From positions 82,864 through 146,863 of the forward strand of contig NZ_BQKC01000002.1 of assembly GCF_022834715.1 (NCBI RefSeq): a stretch of 64,000 nt of DNA, given 5' to 3'. The notes below the pieces were generated by a model. That model did no database searches, was not told the DNA's origin, and worked only from the letters and a program-made list of their open reading frames with translations. This document shows, one piece after another, positions 25,015-33,162 of this stretch (position 1 is its first letter; the number at the start of each line of letters is the position of its first letter). The position numbers and the translations under genes are program-made. The stretch is from Granulimonas faecalis. Its GTDB lineage: Bacteria > Actinomycetota > Coriobacteriia > Coriobacteriales > Atopobiaceae.

Positions 25015-25251
25015 ATGGAAAGCCTCAAGCCCGTCGACCTGGCCCGCATGGCCTGCGCAGCCGTGGCCTGCGTCGCAGGGTTCGTCTGCCTCATGACCGC
25101 CACGGCCGGAACCACTCCCGAGGGCGAGGCGGCCTGCGTCCTCGACCCGACGGCCTTCGCCGTGGCGGTGGCCGCCGCCGTCGCCTACGCCTGGCTCACC
25201 GACCGCCTCGGGATGGCGGCCAAGGGGGCCCCGGAGAAGGGGAGGGCCTGA
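25015..25251 (+). CDS. Small two-span membrane protein
   Basis: Protein of 78 residues with two hydrophobic segments (about 10-29 and 46-63) and a basic C-terminal tail. ATG follows GGAAGGAG. It belongs with the preceding small gene and sits upstream of ssb. Unknown family. Confidence 0.55.
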   Translation: MESLKPVDLARMACAAVACVAGFVCLMTATAGTTPEGEAACVLDPTAFAVAVAAAVAYAWLTDRLGMAAKGAPEKGRA

Positions 25252-25285
25252 CCGAACCGGGAACCGACCGCCCCACGAGGAGTTG

Positions 25286-25305
25286 CGTCGCGGATCACCG
25301 CGACG
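25286..25305. other. Hairpin upstream of ssb
   Basis: CGTCGCGG, ATCA, CCGCGACG. No T run; lies 70 bases before the ssb ATG. Confidence 0.4.
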
Positions 25306-25374
25306 ACAGGACCTATGTGAGAGGGACCTAAGGAACGGTCACCTCGAGACACACCGATGAGAAAGGAACCACCC

Positions 25375-25812
25375 ATGAACGGCATCAACACCGTCGCCCT
25401 GTCCGGCAACCTCACCCACGACGCCGAGCTGCGCGCCACCGCCGGCGGCACCCCGGTGCTCAACTTCTCCCTGGCCGTCTCGCGCTCCGTGCAGAACAAG
25501 GAGACCGGCGAGTACGAGGACAAGCCGAAGTACTTCGACTGCGTCCTGTACGGCGGCCGCGCCAGCGCCATCGCCCAGTACATGACCAAGGGCACCCGCG
25601 CCACCGTCCAGGGCCACCTCGACCAGCGCAGCTGGATCGACAAGGACACCCAGAAGACCCGCTCCAAGGTGGAGGTGGTGGTCGAGGAGATCGACTTCAC
25701 GAGCAGTGCCGCCAAGCGTGCCGACGCCCCCGTCCAGCAGCCGCAGGCCGCCGTGACCGCCGCCCCGGTGCCCCCGGCGGTGGCCGACAGCCCCTTCATC
25801 CAGACCCAGTAG
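25375..25812 (+). CDS. ssb: Single-stranded DNA-binding protein
   Basis: Protein of 145 residues with a complete OB-fold SSB domain (VALSGNLTHDAELRATAGGT, then FSLAVSR, KYFDCVLYGGRA, ATVQGHLDQRSW) and a Pro/Gln/Ala-rich linker. The tail ends QTQ rather than the acidic D-D-I-P-F tip used to bind partner proteins, although SPFIQTQ retains a hydrophobic end. An upstream in-frame ATG at 25357 is less likely because the ribosome site GAAAGGA lies after it. Plasmid SSBs coat the incoming strand during conjugation. Coupled spatially to a second SSB-like gene. Confidence 0.88.
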   Translation: MNGINTVALSGNLTHDAELRATAGGTPVLNFSLAVSRSVQNKETGEYEDKPKYFDCVLYGGRASAIAQYMTKGTRATVQGHLDQRSWIDKDTQKTRSKVEVVVEEIDFTSSAAKRADAPVQQPQAAVTAAPVPPAVADSPFIQTQ

Positions 25813-25894
25813 CGACCGGTGCGTGGGGCCCCGCAAGGACCGGGGCCCCACCTCCACGGAACCCGCCAATCCAGCCCGACAGAAAGGGATGTCA

Positions 25895-26386
25895 ATGAAC
25901 AAGGTCATGCTCTCCGGCAAGATCGCCTCCAAGAAGGGCGGCCGCCCCAACGTCGTCTGCTTCGACAACGGCCGCTGCCACAACTGGCGCCTCACCCTGA
26001 TGGTCAAGGACGACTTCGCCAGCCAGCAGCCGGTCTACAAGAACGGCGCCCAGGTGTTCAACACCGACGGCACCCCCGCCACCGAGCAGCGCCACGGCTA
26101 CTCCTTCATCGACATCGAGGTCCCCGTCTTCGCCGACCGCAACACCGGCCAGTTCCACGAGGACATCCTGATGCGTATGTTCAAGGGCGAGGTGGACGTG
26201 GTGAGCATCGTCGCCCAGATGAGCTCCTCCACCTTCACCGACAAGCAGACCGGCGAGACCCGCTTCAAGCAGACGGTCCGCGTGGCCTCCGTCCGAGACA
26301 TCATGGTCGAGTCCTGGGCACCCCGCACGGGGCAGCCTGCCCCCGTGCCCGCCCCGGCTCCCGGGGCCTACGACCAGGTCGCCTGA
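25895..26386 (+). CDS. Diverged SSB/OB-fold protein
   Basis: Protein of 163 residues with an SSB-like plan: MNKVMLSGKIASKKG, then a WRLTLMVKD strand, a 45-residue insertion (VFADRNTGQ region), and VASVRDIMVESW before a Pro/Ala tail. The insertion and low similarity to the first SSB suggest a specialised single-strand binder. An upstream ATG at 25889 is possible, but the AAAGGG site is better spaced for 25895. A terminator with seven T follows 100 bases later. Confidence 0.65.
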   Translation: MNKVMLSGKIASKKGGRPNVVCFDNGRCHNWRLTLMVKDDFASQQPVYKNGAQVFNTDGTPATEQRHGYSFIDIEVPVFADRNTGQFHEDILMRMFKGEVDVVSIVAQMSSSTFTDKQTGETRFKQTVRVASVRDIMVESWAPRTGQPAPVPAPAPGAYDQVA

Positions 26387-26487
26387 CAAGGGGCTGCCCG
26401 GCACCCCCGCGCGCCGCGTGACCGACAGGGTCCGCGGCCCCGGGCGGAGGGTGCGCCCCGCACCGAAGACGCCGTTTCCTTCGATAT

Positions 26488-26518
26488 GCCCCCGGCTACG
26501 TGCCGGGGGCTTTTTTTC
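26488..26518 (+). terminator. Terminator after ssb pair
   Basis: GCCCCCGGC, TACGT, GCCGGGGGC, then seven T. Strong intrinsic terminator. Confidence 0.9.
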
Positions 26519-26643
26519 GTGCCCCCGCCAGACCCCCCGCCGGAAACCTCTGGCGAAAACCATCCGCCGAGGCCCCGGCAAGAGGCACCCTTGAGACCGC
26601 CCTTCTCCGAGGATCTGGCGGAGGGGCCATGGGTCGGTACTAA

Positions 26644-26679
26644 CAGCCTGACAGACTCTCAGCCTATCAGCCTGACAGG
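26644..26679 (+). repeat. Left copy of inverted repeat (CAGCCTGACAG units)
   Basis: Contains CAGCCTGACAG (26644-26654) and, at 26656-26679, a 24-base unit with core CAGCCTATCAGCCTGACAGG. The latter matches the complement of 28169-28192 at 22 of 24 positions. Confidence 0.7.
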
Positions 26680-28164
26680 GTTTCCCTGAAGACACCCCAC
26701 CGCCAACCCTCCGCGGGGTCCTGCCGAAGACCCCTGGCGGCGCCTCCGTCGCACCGGTCCGCCGGTGCCCCCCATGGGGCTCCGTCATATAAACGTCCGT
26801 AATGGAACCGCAGCGCGAAAACATCGGACGGCACCCCCTTGGGACCCTCCTTGGAAACTCCTCAGCGACGCCTCCGGACCATACCCTCCCGCAGGGGCCC
26901 AAGAGGGGCTCCGACCCTTGGAGGGGGCCGCGGCAGACAGGCCCGGCGGGGGCCCCGTCCGAAAACCTTCCGGGAAGGCCCTTGCCGGGTCCCCGGGGAA
27001 GGCCGCGCCGGAGGCCTTGGCGGAGGGCCGGCGAAGGGTCCCGGCGGAACGTGCCGGCAGAGCCTCTCGGGAGACGGTCGAAAGGGGGGCCGGCAGGGGG
27101 TGCCCGGAAGAGGGGTTCCGGGAAGGAGGCCCTTGATAGACCCCTTCCGAGGGGGGCGGGAAACGGTCCGCCAGACCCTTGGGGAAAAGGGCCACCGCCG
27201 GGACCCCAGGGCGGTGGGGGACGCGGGACCCGCCGGCCGCAGAGGGCCGCGCGGACGGGCCGGGACGACGCACCTTAAGCACCCCTCCGGGGAGGGCCCC
27301 GGAGGGTCCGACGCCAGGAGCCAAACGGAAGGACTCTCGCAGGGAAGCTACCTGCGGGGGTCCCGGGAGAGCCCTGGCGGGGCCTGTGGCAGGACCCGCC
27401 GGCGGGGGCGGCCGTAGGGGGCGATGGGATGCAGGTAGAGGGTCGGAAACCCGGCTCGGTGGGGACAATGACGGACATGGGGGTCTCGGGTCGTTGAAGA
27501 GCATAAGGGAATCGCGCGGCGCCTCCGGCGCCAGGGCCCGTCGGAGCCATGGCGATGCGGTTGTATAGATTATCTTGTGCCCCACCTATCTCCCGCCGTA
27601 CTGCGAAGCCCTCGAGGGGGCCGGCGAAACCCCGGAGGCACCGCCGGGAGGACGTCCGAGAGGGGTCCCGGACAGGTCCCCACGGTCGCCCCGGAAGGAC
27701 CGCCGCCCCCCTTTCCTCCTCCAGAGGCCGCGGCGCCGGGGACCGCACCCCGCCCCTTTCCGGGATGGCCCCGACCCGTCGCCACCGGGGCCCGCCCGGC
27801 GACGGCCTCCCGCCCGGGGCGGCTCTCAGAGGTCCCCCTCGACCGGTCTCTGGAAGACCCCCACCAGGGCCCCCGTGAGGCGCACCGATCCGCCGGGAGG
27901 TTCTGCCGGAACATCATCACAAGGGGCCCCGGGAGGGGCCGTGGATCAGGACCGTCGCGAGGGCTGGGCCGACGGTCGCCGCCGGACCCCTTTCGGCGGG
28001 ACCGTACCCCATTGACCGATTGATGTTCCGGGCCCGTCTTTCAAGGGTCGATCGGCCGGCGACTGAGCGCCGGCCGGAGGGGTCTGGGAGGCGGGGCGGC
28101 AAAGACCCTGCCGCCGGGAGGCCCCCTTGGGACCGCGAAGGGTCAGGGGGGGTCATTATGCCTT

Positions 28165-28192
28165 ACAGCCTGTCAGGCTAATAGGCTGACAG
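28165..28192 (-). repeat. Right copy of inverted repeat
   Basis: On the minus strand 28192-28169 reads a 24-base unit with core CAGCCTATTAGCCTGACAGG. It also contains the palindrome AGCCTGTCAGGCT. Facing the left copy, it bounds about 1.5 kb. Confidence 0.7.
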
Positions 28193-28309
28193 TGGCACCG
28201 GTCGGGACCCACCCATGACACGGGGTGTCACGGGCCACGACCTCGTTCCGATAACATTGACGACACTGGAAGTTTTCAGGCAGGGCGCAGGGGAGGGGAG
28301 GAGGGTCCC

Positions 28310-29041
28310 ATGGCCAACAGCATTCGAACCGTATCCGGGGGGCTGGCACGGCTGGCGGCCCTCTGGGCCGTCTCTATGGCACTCCCCTTGGGATGCGCCC
28401 TCGTCGCCGGGACTGTCGTAGGGGATGGACGCCCCGAGGTCGTGAACCTCCTGGCGAGGGTGCTCCTCGCCGCGGTATGCCTCCCCTGGGTCGTCGGACA
28501 CCGGGCCGGGAGGCGCCCCCCGTCGAAGGGCGAGCCGTCCCCCGCGCTGCCTGCCGCGGCCCTCGCCCTCGCCTGGGCCGGCGCCCAGGCGGACGCCTCG
28601 GTGACAGGGGACGCCTCCCCGGTCGGGGCGCTCGCGGCCCTTTCCGCCGTGTTCGCGGCACCGGTGGCGGAGGAGCTCCTCTTCCGGGGGGCCATCCAGC
28701 CCTACTGCGACGGGCGCTTCGGGAGGCCGGCGGCCGTGGCGATCTCCGCGGGCCTGTTCGCCCTCTGCCACGGCAGGCCCGACGACCTTCTTTGGCTCGT
28801 AGCGGCGGGAGCCTCCCTCGCTTCGCTACGGGAGGTGAGGGGACTGGCCTGGGCCATCCTATGCCACGTCCTTTTCAACGGGGGAGCATGGCTCTGGGCC
28901 GAGGCCAGCATCCCCGTCCCCGCCCCCGTGGCAGACGCGGTCTCTGTCGCCGCACCGCTGCTCTCCGTCTCCCTGACCGCCCTGTTCCTCGCGACGGCCC
29001 TGCACCCGTCGCGCACCCATAGCCCTGAGGAGTCCCGTTGA
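28310..29041 (+). CDS. CPBP-family intramembrane protease
   Basis: Protein of 243 residues, about six to seven membrane spans. The CPBP active-site motifs are all present: EELLFRG at 121-127 (E-E-x-x-x-R), FALCHG at 150-155 (F-x-x-x-H) and HVLFN at 186-190 (H-x-x-x-N). These glutamic proteases (Abi/CAAX type) process bacteriocins or prenylated proteins and appear in immunity and phage-defence contexts. ATG follows GGGAGGAGG. The stop overlaps the TTG start of the next membrane gene (TTGA), giving a two-gene operon that likely also includes recJ. Confidence 0.85.
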   Translation: MANSIRTVSGGLARLAALWAVSMALPLGCALVAGTVVGDGRPEVVNLLARVLLAAVCLPWVVGHRAGRRPPSKGEPSPALPAAALALAWAGAQADASVTGDASPVGALAALSAVFAAPVAEELLFRGAIQPYCDGRFGRPAAVAISAGLFALCHGRPDDLLWLVAAGASLASLREVRGLAWAILCHVLFNGGAWLWAEASIPVPAPVADAVSVAAPLLSVSLTALFLATALHPSRTHSPEESR

Positions 29042-29652
29042 CCTATCAGACGACCTTCTGCCTCGCCCTCGTCCTCACCGCCTGCATCCTGTGCTGGCAG
29101 GACCGGAGGGCGGTGTCCCTCTCCGTCGTGCAGCTGTCCATGGCCACGAAGGTGTCGCCCCTCAGGGCCGCGACCTGGACCGCCGTGGCGGTATGCGCCC
29201 TGACCGCCGCCGCACCGACGGACCCCTTCGGCCCAGGCCCCTCGGCCGCCGTGGGATCCCTCGCCCTGGGAGCCCTGGTCTCCTTCGGGATCCTCGGGCC
29301 CCTGCCCGCCCTCCTGCTGCGGGGGACCCGTGGCAAGGCGGCGGTGGCCGGCCTCGCCGCCTGCGCGGTCACCCTGTGGGCCGGGGGCCGCATCGACCCG
29401 CCCACGGCGGTCCGCTGCGTGGCTGCCATGGCGGCCCTCGCCGCCTATCGGATGCCCTACGGGGCCTTCGGCTGCTTTGTCGCCTGGGCCGCCACCGTGG
29501 CGCTCGGCCCCGTGGTCACCGCACCGCCGCCCCCCGCGGCGTCGGCCGTGGCCCTCTGCCTCGCCAACGTCGTCCTCTGGCGCGGCCCCTCGCTCCTCGG
29601 GCACCTCGGGCGGCCACGACGTCCGGACAAGACAACTACAGAAAAGAGCTGA
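29038..29652 (+). CDS. Multi-span membrane protein, unknown
   Basis: Protein of 204 residues beginning at a TTG coupled to the CPBP stop. Five or six hydrophobic helices, a short basic C-terminal tail and no recognised motif. Coupling to CPBP suggests partnership, for example a substrate or scaffold. recJ follows after six bases. Confidence 0.6.
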   Translation: MTYQTTFCLALVLTACILCWQDRRAVSLSVVQLSMATKVSPLRAATWTAVAVCALTAAAPTDPFGPGPSAAVGSLALGALVSFGILGPLPALLLRGTRGKAAVAGLAACAVTLWAGGRIDPPTAVRCVAAMAALAAYRMPYGAFGCFVAWAATVALGPVVTAPPPPAASAVALCLANVVLWRGPSLLGHLGRPRRPDKTTTEKS

Positions 29653-29658
29653 TGCCCC

Positions 29659-31437
29659 ATGGCCATGGACAACGCCCTCGTCAAGTCGTTCATACTGCGC
29701 CGCGGCTACGACCGGGACTTCCTGTCCCGTCTCGACGCCGTGGACGGCAGCCGCATGATAGCCGGGCTCGACCGGTGCTCCGCCCTGATCGCGTCCGCCG
29801 TCCGGACCAGGTCCGAGATCGGGGTCTTCTGCGACTTCGACACCGACGGCATCTCGTCGCTGCTCGTCATCTGCTCCTCGCTCGCGGCCATGGGGGCCGA
29901 CTTCGTCCCCTGGTTCGCCGACCCCTCGGCGGGCTACGGCCTCAGGCCGCAGGACGTGCGGGCCATGAAGGAGGCCCACCCCGGCATCCGCGTCCTGCTC
30001 ACCGCCGACGTGGGGATCTCCGCGGACGAGGCCGTCAAGGAGGCCGGACGCCTTGGGATCATGACCGTGGTGACCGACCACCACCAGAAGGACTCCCCGG
30101 ACCGACCCGCCACCGCTTGGGCGGACCCGTCGCTCCCGGAGGACCCCTACCCCTACACCGTATGCGGCGCCCACGTGGCGGCCGACCTCATGGGCAGGGT
30201 CGCCGACGACCTCTGTGTGACCGACGGCGTGCGCCGGAAGGTGCGGCTCTCGAGGAAGATCGCCGGCATCGGGGCCAGGGGGGACGTCATGCCCTGCTCC
30301 GGACCGTCCAGGGCCGACAGCCGGGACGCCGTGGCCCTCTGCAAGTTCCTGCTTATGTCCGAGGACGCGGACCTCGACGACGGCGGGCTCTGGGGCCGCG
30401 TCATGCTCGGGCTCAGGACCCTTCTCCTCCATGTGACCCAGCTAGAGGCCGACGGAAGCCCCCGGCGCTACCCGAAGGCGCCCCAGGACTTCTCGGAGAC
30501 CGACATAGACATGGTGCTGTCCCCGATGCTCAACTCCATGCGCCGCACGGGCAACGACCTCGCCTCCATCCGGGACCTCGTCTGGGCCGGGGACGCCGAG
30601 GGGAGGGCCGAGGCGGCGGCGCGCATCGCGGCCATGAACGAGGAGCGCAAGGAGCGGGTCGCCGCCGCCATGGAGGCACTCGTCGCCCAGGACCAGCCCA
30701 TGGCGCCCCTCGTCTACGTGGACAGGGAGGGCGCCTGCGAGGGGAGCTTCGTGGGCCTTGTGGCCAACAAGCTGATGGGGGAGTCGGGAAGCCCCTGCCT
30801 CGTCCTGATCGAGCGGCAGGACGGGACCCTCTCGGGGTCCGGTCGTGCCCCCGGGGGCCGCGACCTGAGAAGCCGCCTCGTTGCCCAGAGCATCCTCGCC
30901 CAGGGTCACGGCCCCGCCTTCGGCGTCTCCATGGAGCCGGGGCGCCTCGACGACGCCTGGCGCGTGGTGGCGGCAATCGCCGAGGAGGTCGAGGCGGAGC
31001 GCGACGACGACCCGTTCTGCGCCATCGACGTCCTGATCGCCCCCGGCGACGACGGCATCTCCCCCTACGTGCCAGGAAGCGACGTGCTCTGGCACGTGGA
31101 CGACCTCGTCACGGCGTGCCGGAGGATGGCCCCGTTCGGGCCCGGCTTCGAGCGCCCCGTGGCGGCCGTCGTCTTCACCGTCGACGGCACCGAGAGGCTG
31201 TCCTTAATGGGCTCCGAGAAGGAGCACGCAAAATGGGCCCTCTCCGACGGGACCCAGGCGATCCTCTGGCGGGGGGCCGAGCAGGCCTCCGGGGTCCGGG
31301 AGGGCCAGACCGTGGCCGTCGTGGGGGAGTGCGCCGTCAACAGGTTCCGCGGCAGATCCTGCGCCCAGGTCTCGGGGGAGGTGCTCCTGCTGGACGACGA
31401 CGCCCGGTCCCTGGTCGACGCATTCCGCTCCCTCTGA
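29659..31437 (+). CDS. recJ: RecJ-like single-strand 5'-3' exonuclease (DHH family)
   Basis: Protein of 592 residues, near full length for RecJ. DHH phosphoesterase motifs: CDFDTDG at 58-64, TADVGIS at 115-121, TDHHQ at 139-143, and a DHHA1 motif GSGRAPGGRDLRS near 395. A C-terminal OB-type domain (last 120 residues, GVREGQTVAVVGECAVNRFRG) is also present. RecJ degrades single-stranded DNA from the 5' end in recombination and repair. This copy lacks some of the usual spacing and is therefore element-specific. It may process transferred or damaged DNA. The genes on either side of it are convergent. Confidence 0.88.
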   Translation: MAMDNALVKSFILRRGYDRDFLSRLDAVDGSRMIAGLDRCSALIASAVRTRSEIGVFCDFDTDGISSLLVICSSLAAMGADFVPWFADPSAGYGLRPQDVRAMKEAHPGIRVLLTADVGISADEAVKEAGRLGIMTVVTDHHQKDSPDRPATAWADPSLPEDPYPYTVCGAHVAADLMGRVADDLCVTDGVRRKVRLSRKIAGIGARGDVMPCSGPSRADSRDAVALCKFLLMSEDADLDDGGLWGRVMLGLRTLLLHVTQLEADGSPRRYPKAPQDFSETDIDMVLSPMLNSMRRTGNDLASIRDLVWAGDAEGRAEAAARIAAMNEERKERVAAAMEALVAQDQPMAPLVYVDREGACEGSFVGLVANKLMGESGSPCLVLIERQDGTLSGSGRAPGGRDLRSRLVAQSILAQGHGPAFGVSMEPGRLDDAWRVVAAIAEEVEAERDDDPFCAIDVLIAPGDDGISPYVPGSDVLWHVDDLVTACRRMAPFGPGFERPVAAVVFTVDGTERLSLMGSEKEHAKWALSDGTQAILWRGAEQASGVREGQTVAVVGECAVNRFRGRSCAQVSGEVLLLDDDARSLVDAFRSL

Positions 31438-31442
31438 GAGGG

Positions 31443-32666
31443 TCAGTCCTCGATCTCCTTCGCGATAAGCGACCCCCACACCTCCCGGTCCGGTGCCGGG
31501 AGGTCCCGCTGGGCCACCTCGGCCATGGTCATACCCTCAGTCCCACCGGGAGCGGCGGCGCCGATGCCGCGGATGAACCCAACGGTCGAGGTGACCTTGG
31601 AGGGGGTGAACCCGGCCCGGGTCATGGTCGTGCCGTAGACCTTGCGCTGGAGGGCCAAGGGGCTCCGCTTGGAGTTGGCTATCTCCTCGACCGCGTCCTC
31701 GCCGAGCACGGACATCTCGAGGCCCCTGATCCAGCGACTTACATAGGAGGTCGCGTCGAACCCGGTCCGGTCGTTGGGGAACAGGAACGCGTCCGGACTC
31801 GGGTCCTCGCAGGCCGCGGCGGCCCAGACCATAACGGGGTCCAGAGACTCCGGCCATTGGTTGACCATGACGGGGGCGTCCTCGACCTCGTAGTGGGGCG
31901 CGAAGCCGGACCCCAGGGGGGAGGCCTTGAGGCGCGAGGTGATGGTGCGGGTGTCGAAGTCCAGGTCGCAGCGCCTCAGGGCGACGATCCTCAGGTACTG
32001 GAATCCGGTGAGGAGGCTGATCCAGGCGTAGGCCGCCCGACGGGGGTGCCTCAAGGCGTCCCTGTCGACGGCCATCATGACCATCGTCACACCGTCCAAG
32101 GTCGAGACGACCCTGGAGACCGCCCCGGGGGCCGAGTGAGACAGACTCTGCACATAGGTCCTCGAGCGCTCGAGGACGGCGGTCAGAAGCTCCTTGGCCC
32201 GTCTCTCCACGGCCTTCTCCGCACCGGCGTCCCTGATCATGGCCCTGACCTTGCGGGCCATGGTGTCGGTCCAGATGCGCCAAGGGGTCCTGCCGAGGTC
32301 GGTGCCGAGGAGGAGTGAGACAAGGATCTTGGAGGCCTCCTCGGTCCGGGCCATATCCTCGGCGCTGTCGAACGGCCCCTCCAGGACCTTGCCGAGATAC
32401 CCCAGGATGCCGGACTCCGCCGAGTCGAAGTAACCGCCCTCGAGGGCCTCGACGATGTCCCAGCGCATCCGGTCGCGCTTCTCCTCGGCGGCCTCCCTGG
32501 AGTCGGCGACGAGGGTCCTCGTCTCCTTCATCGAATCCCCCGTGTAGGTGTCGGTGATGAGCCACCTCGTCTTCCAGACACCGTTGCCATCCTCCGACAC
32601 AGGGTTCAGGGCCCAGGCGGCGACCTCGTACCGGCCGTCGGATGTCGTCGTTTTCTCGAGAGGCAT
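31443..32666 (-). CDS. Tyrosine-recombinase homologue lacking its catalytic residues
   Basis: Protein of 407 residues with the integrase plan: an arm-binding AP2-like N-terminus (GRYEVAAWALNPVSEDG, then WLITDTYTGDSMKETRTL), a helical core-binding domain (75-200) and a C-terminal catalytic fold. The fold markers are clear (ISLLTGFQYLRIVALRRCDL, FLFPNDRTGFDATSYVSRW). The key residues are not: box I Arg is Gln223, the box II His is Ala338 (its Arg341 survives), the later His/Trp is Phe364 and the nucleophile Tyr falls at Val384. It should not cut DNA. It may bind attachment-like sites as a regulator. A functional integrase was not found in the window. Confidence 0.75.
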   Translation of the reverse strand: MPLEKTTTSDGRYEVAAWALNPVSEDGNGVWKTRWLITDTYTGDSMKETRTLVADSREAAEEKRDRMRWDIVEALEGGYFDSAESGILGYLGKVLEGPFDSAEDMARTEEASKILVSLLLGTDLGRTPWRIWTDTMARKVRAMIRDAGAEKAVERRAKELLTAVLERSRTYVQSLSHSAPGAVSRVVSTLDGVTMVMMAVDRDALRHPRRAAYAWISLLTGFQYLRIVALRRCDLDFDTRTITSRLKASPLGSGFAPHYEVEDAPVMVNQWPESLDPVMVWAAAACEDPSPDAFLFPNDRTGFDATSYVSRWIRGLEMSVLGEDAVEEIANSKRSPLALQRKVYGTTMTRAGFTPSKVTSTVGFIRGIGAAAPGGTEGMTMAEVAQRDLPAPDREVWGSLIAKEIED

Positions 32667-33162
32667 CAGTCGTTCCTTTCAGGGACCTATGAGGAAGTCT
32701 ACAGGCCAACATATAGATTATAGGCGAACCCATGTTTTCTACAGCATCGTCCGCCCGTAGGGCCCTTCACAAAACGACTGCATTTGGCTGTGGGCACAAC
32801 CCCGACCGAAGGCGGGCACCGGTTCAAACGATACGATATTGGTCGATACATACCTCGTCAGCGAAAGATGTTGCACGCGACGGGACGGACCATGGGAATC
32901 TTCACGGTATCGACCTCGGGCGACACCCCTCGGTCGACGACCGATAGCATGGGGGCACACGCAGAGCTCCGACCTGCGGCTCAATGCCGAGGGGGAATCT
33001 CTGATAATGTGGATTATGTAAAGTAGAGGTTATCCACGGCCTCCCCCGGCACAGGGGTGGGTCCACCTCGGGCCGTGCGATCGGCCCCATGGAAAAGGCG
33101 TGCGTCCAAAGGGACGCGACTTGGGGCTCGGCGACGACAGCGCGCCTCGGAGGAATGCGGCC
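32667..33162. other. Intergenic, possible origin region
   Basis: About 500 bases with no gene and lower GC. It holds two DnaA-box-like sites, TGTGGATTA at 33009-33017 and TTATCCACG at 33030-33038, in opposing orientation, next to an AT stretch, plus a TCGGTC/GACCGA short palindrome near 32930. This is the best oriV-like locus seen, but no iterons or Rep gene are adjacent. Confidence 0.45.

Larger units (their letters stand above)
26521..28309. other. ORF-poor block of 1.8 kb
   Basis: No convincing gene on either strand: open frames here are proline/glycine/arginine-rich artefacts of high GC with no ribosome sites. It carries degenerate GCCGGAA units, short AT islands (26780-26830, 27555-27600) and a matched pair of inverted repeats at 26656 and 28169. 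Such a region could hold an origin, a partition site or a recombination cassette. Confidence 0.6.

Noticed and set aside
26785..27585. Open frames in both strands of the 26.5-28.3 kb block
   Set aside because: All are Pro/Arg/Gly-rich, overlap each other, lack ribosome sites and have no recognisable domain; treated as non-coding.
29091..32318. Very long plus-strand open frame across recJ and the integrase-like gene
   Set aside because: Arg/Gly/Pro-biased translation and clear conserved motifs in the other frames show it is a high-GC artefact.
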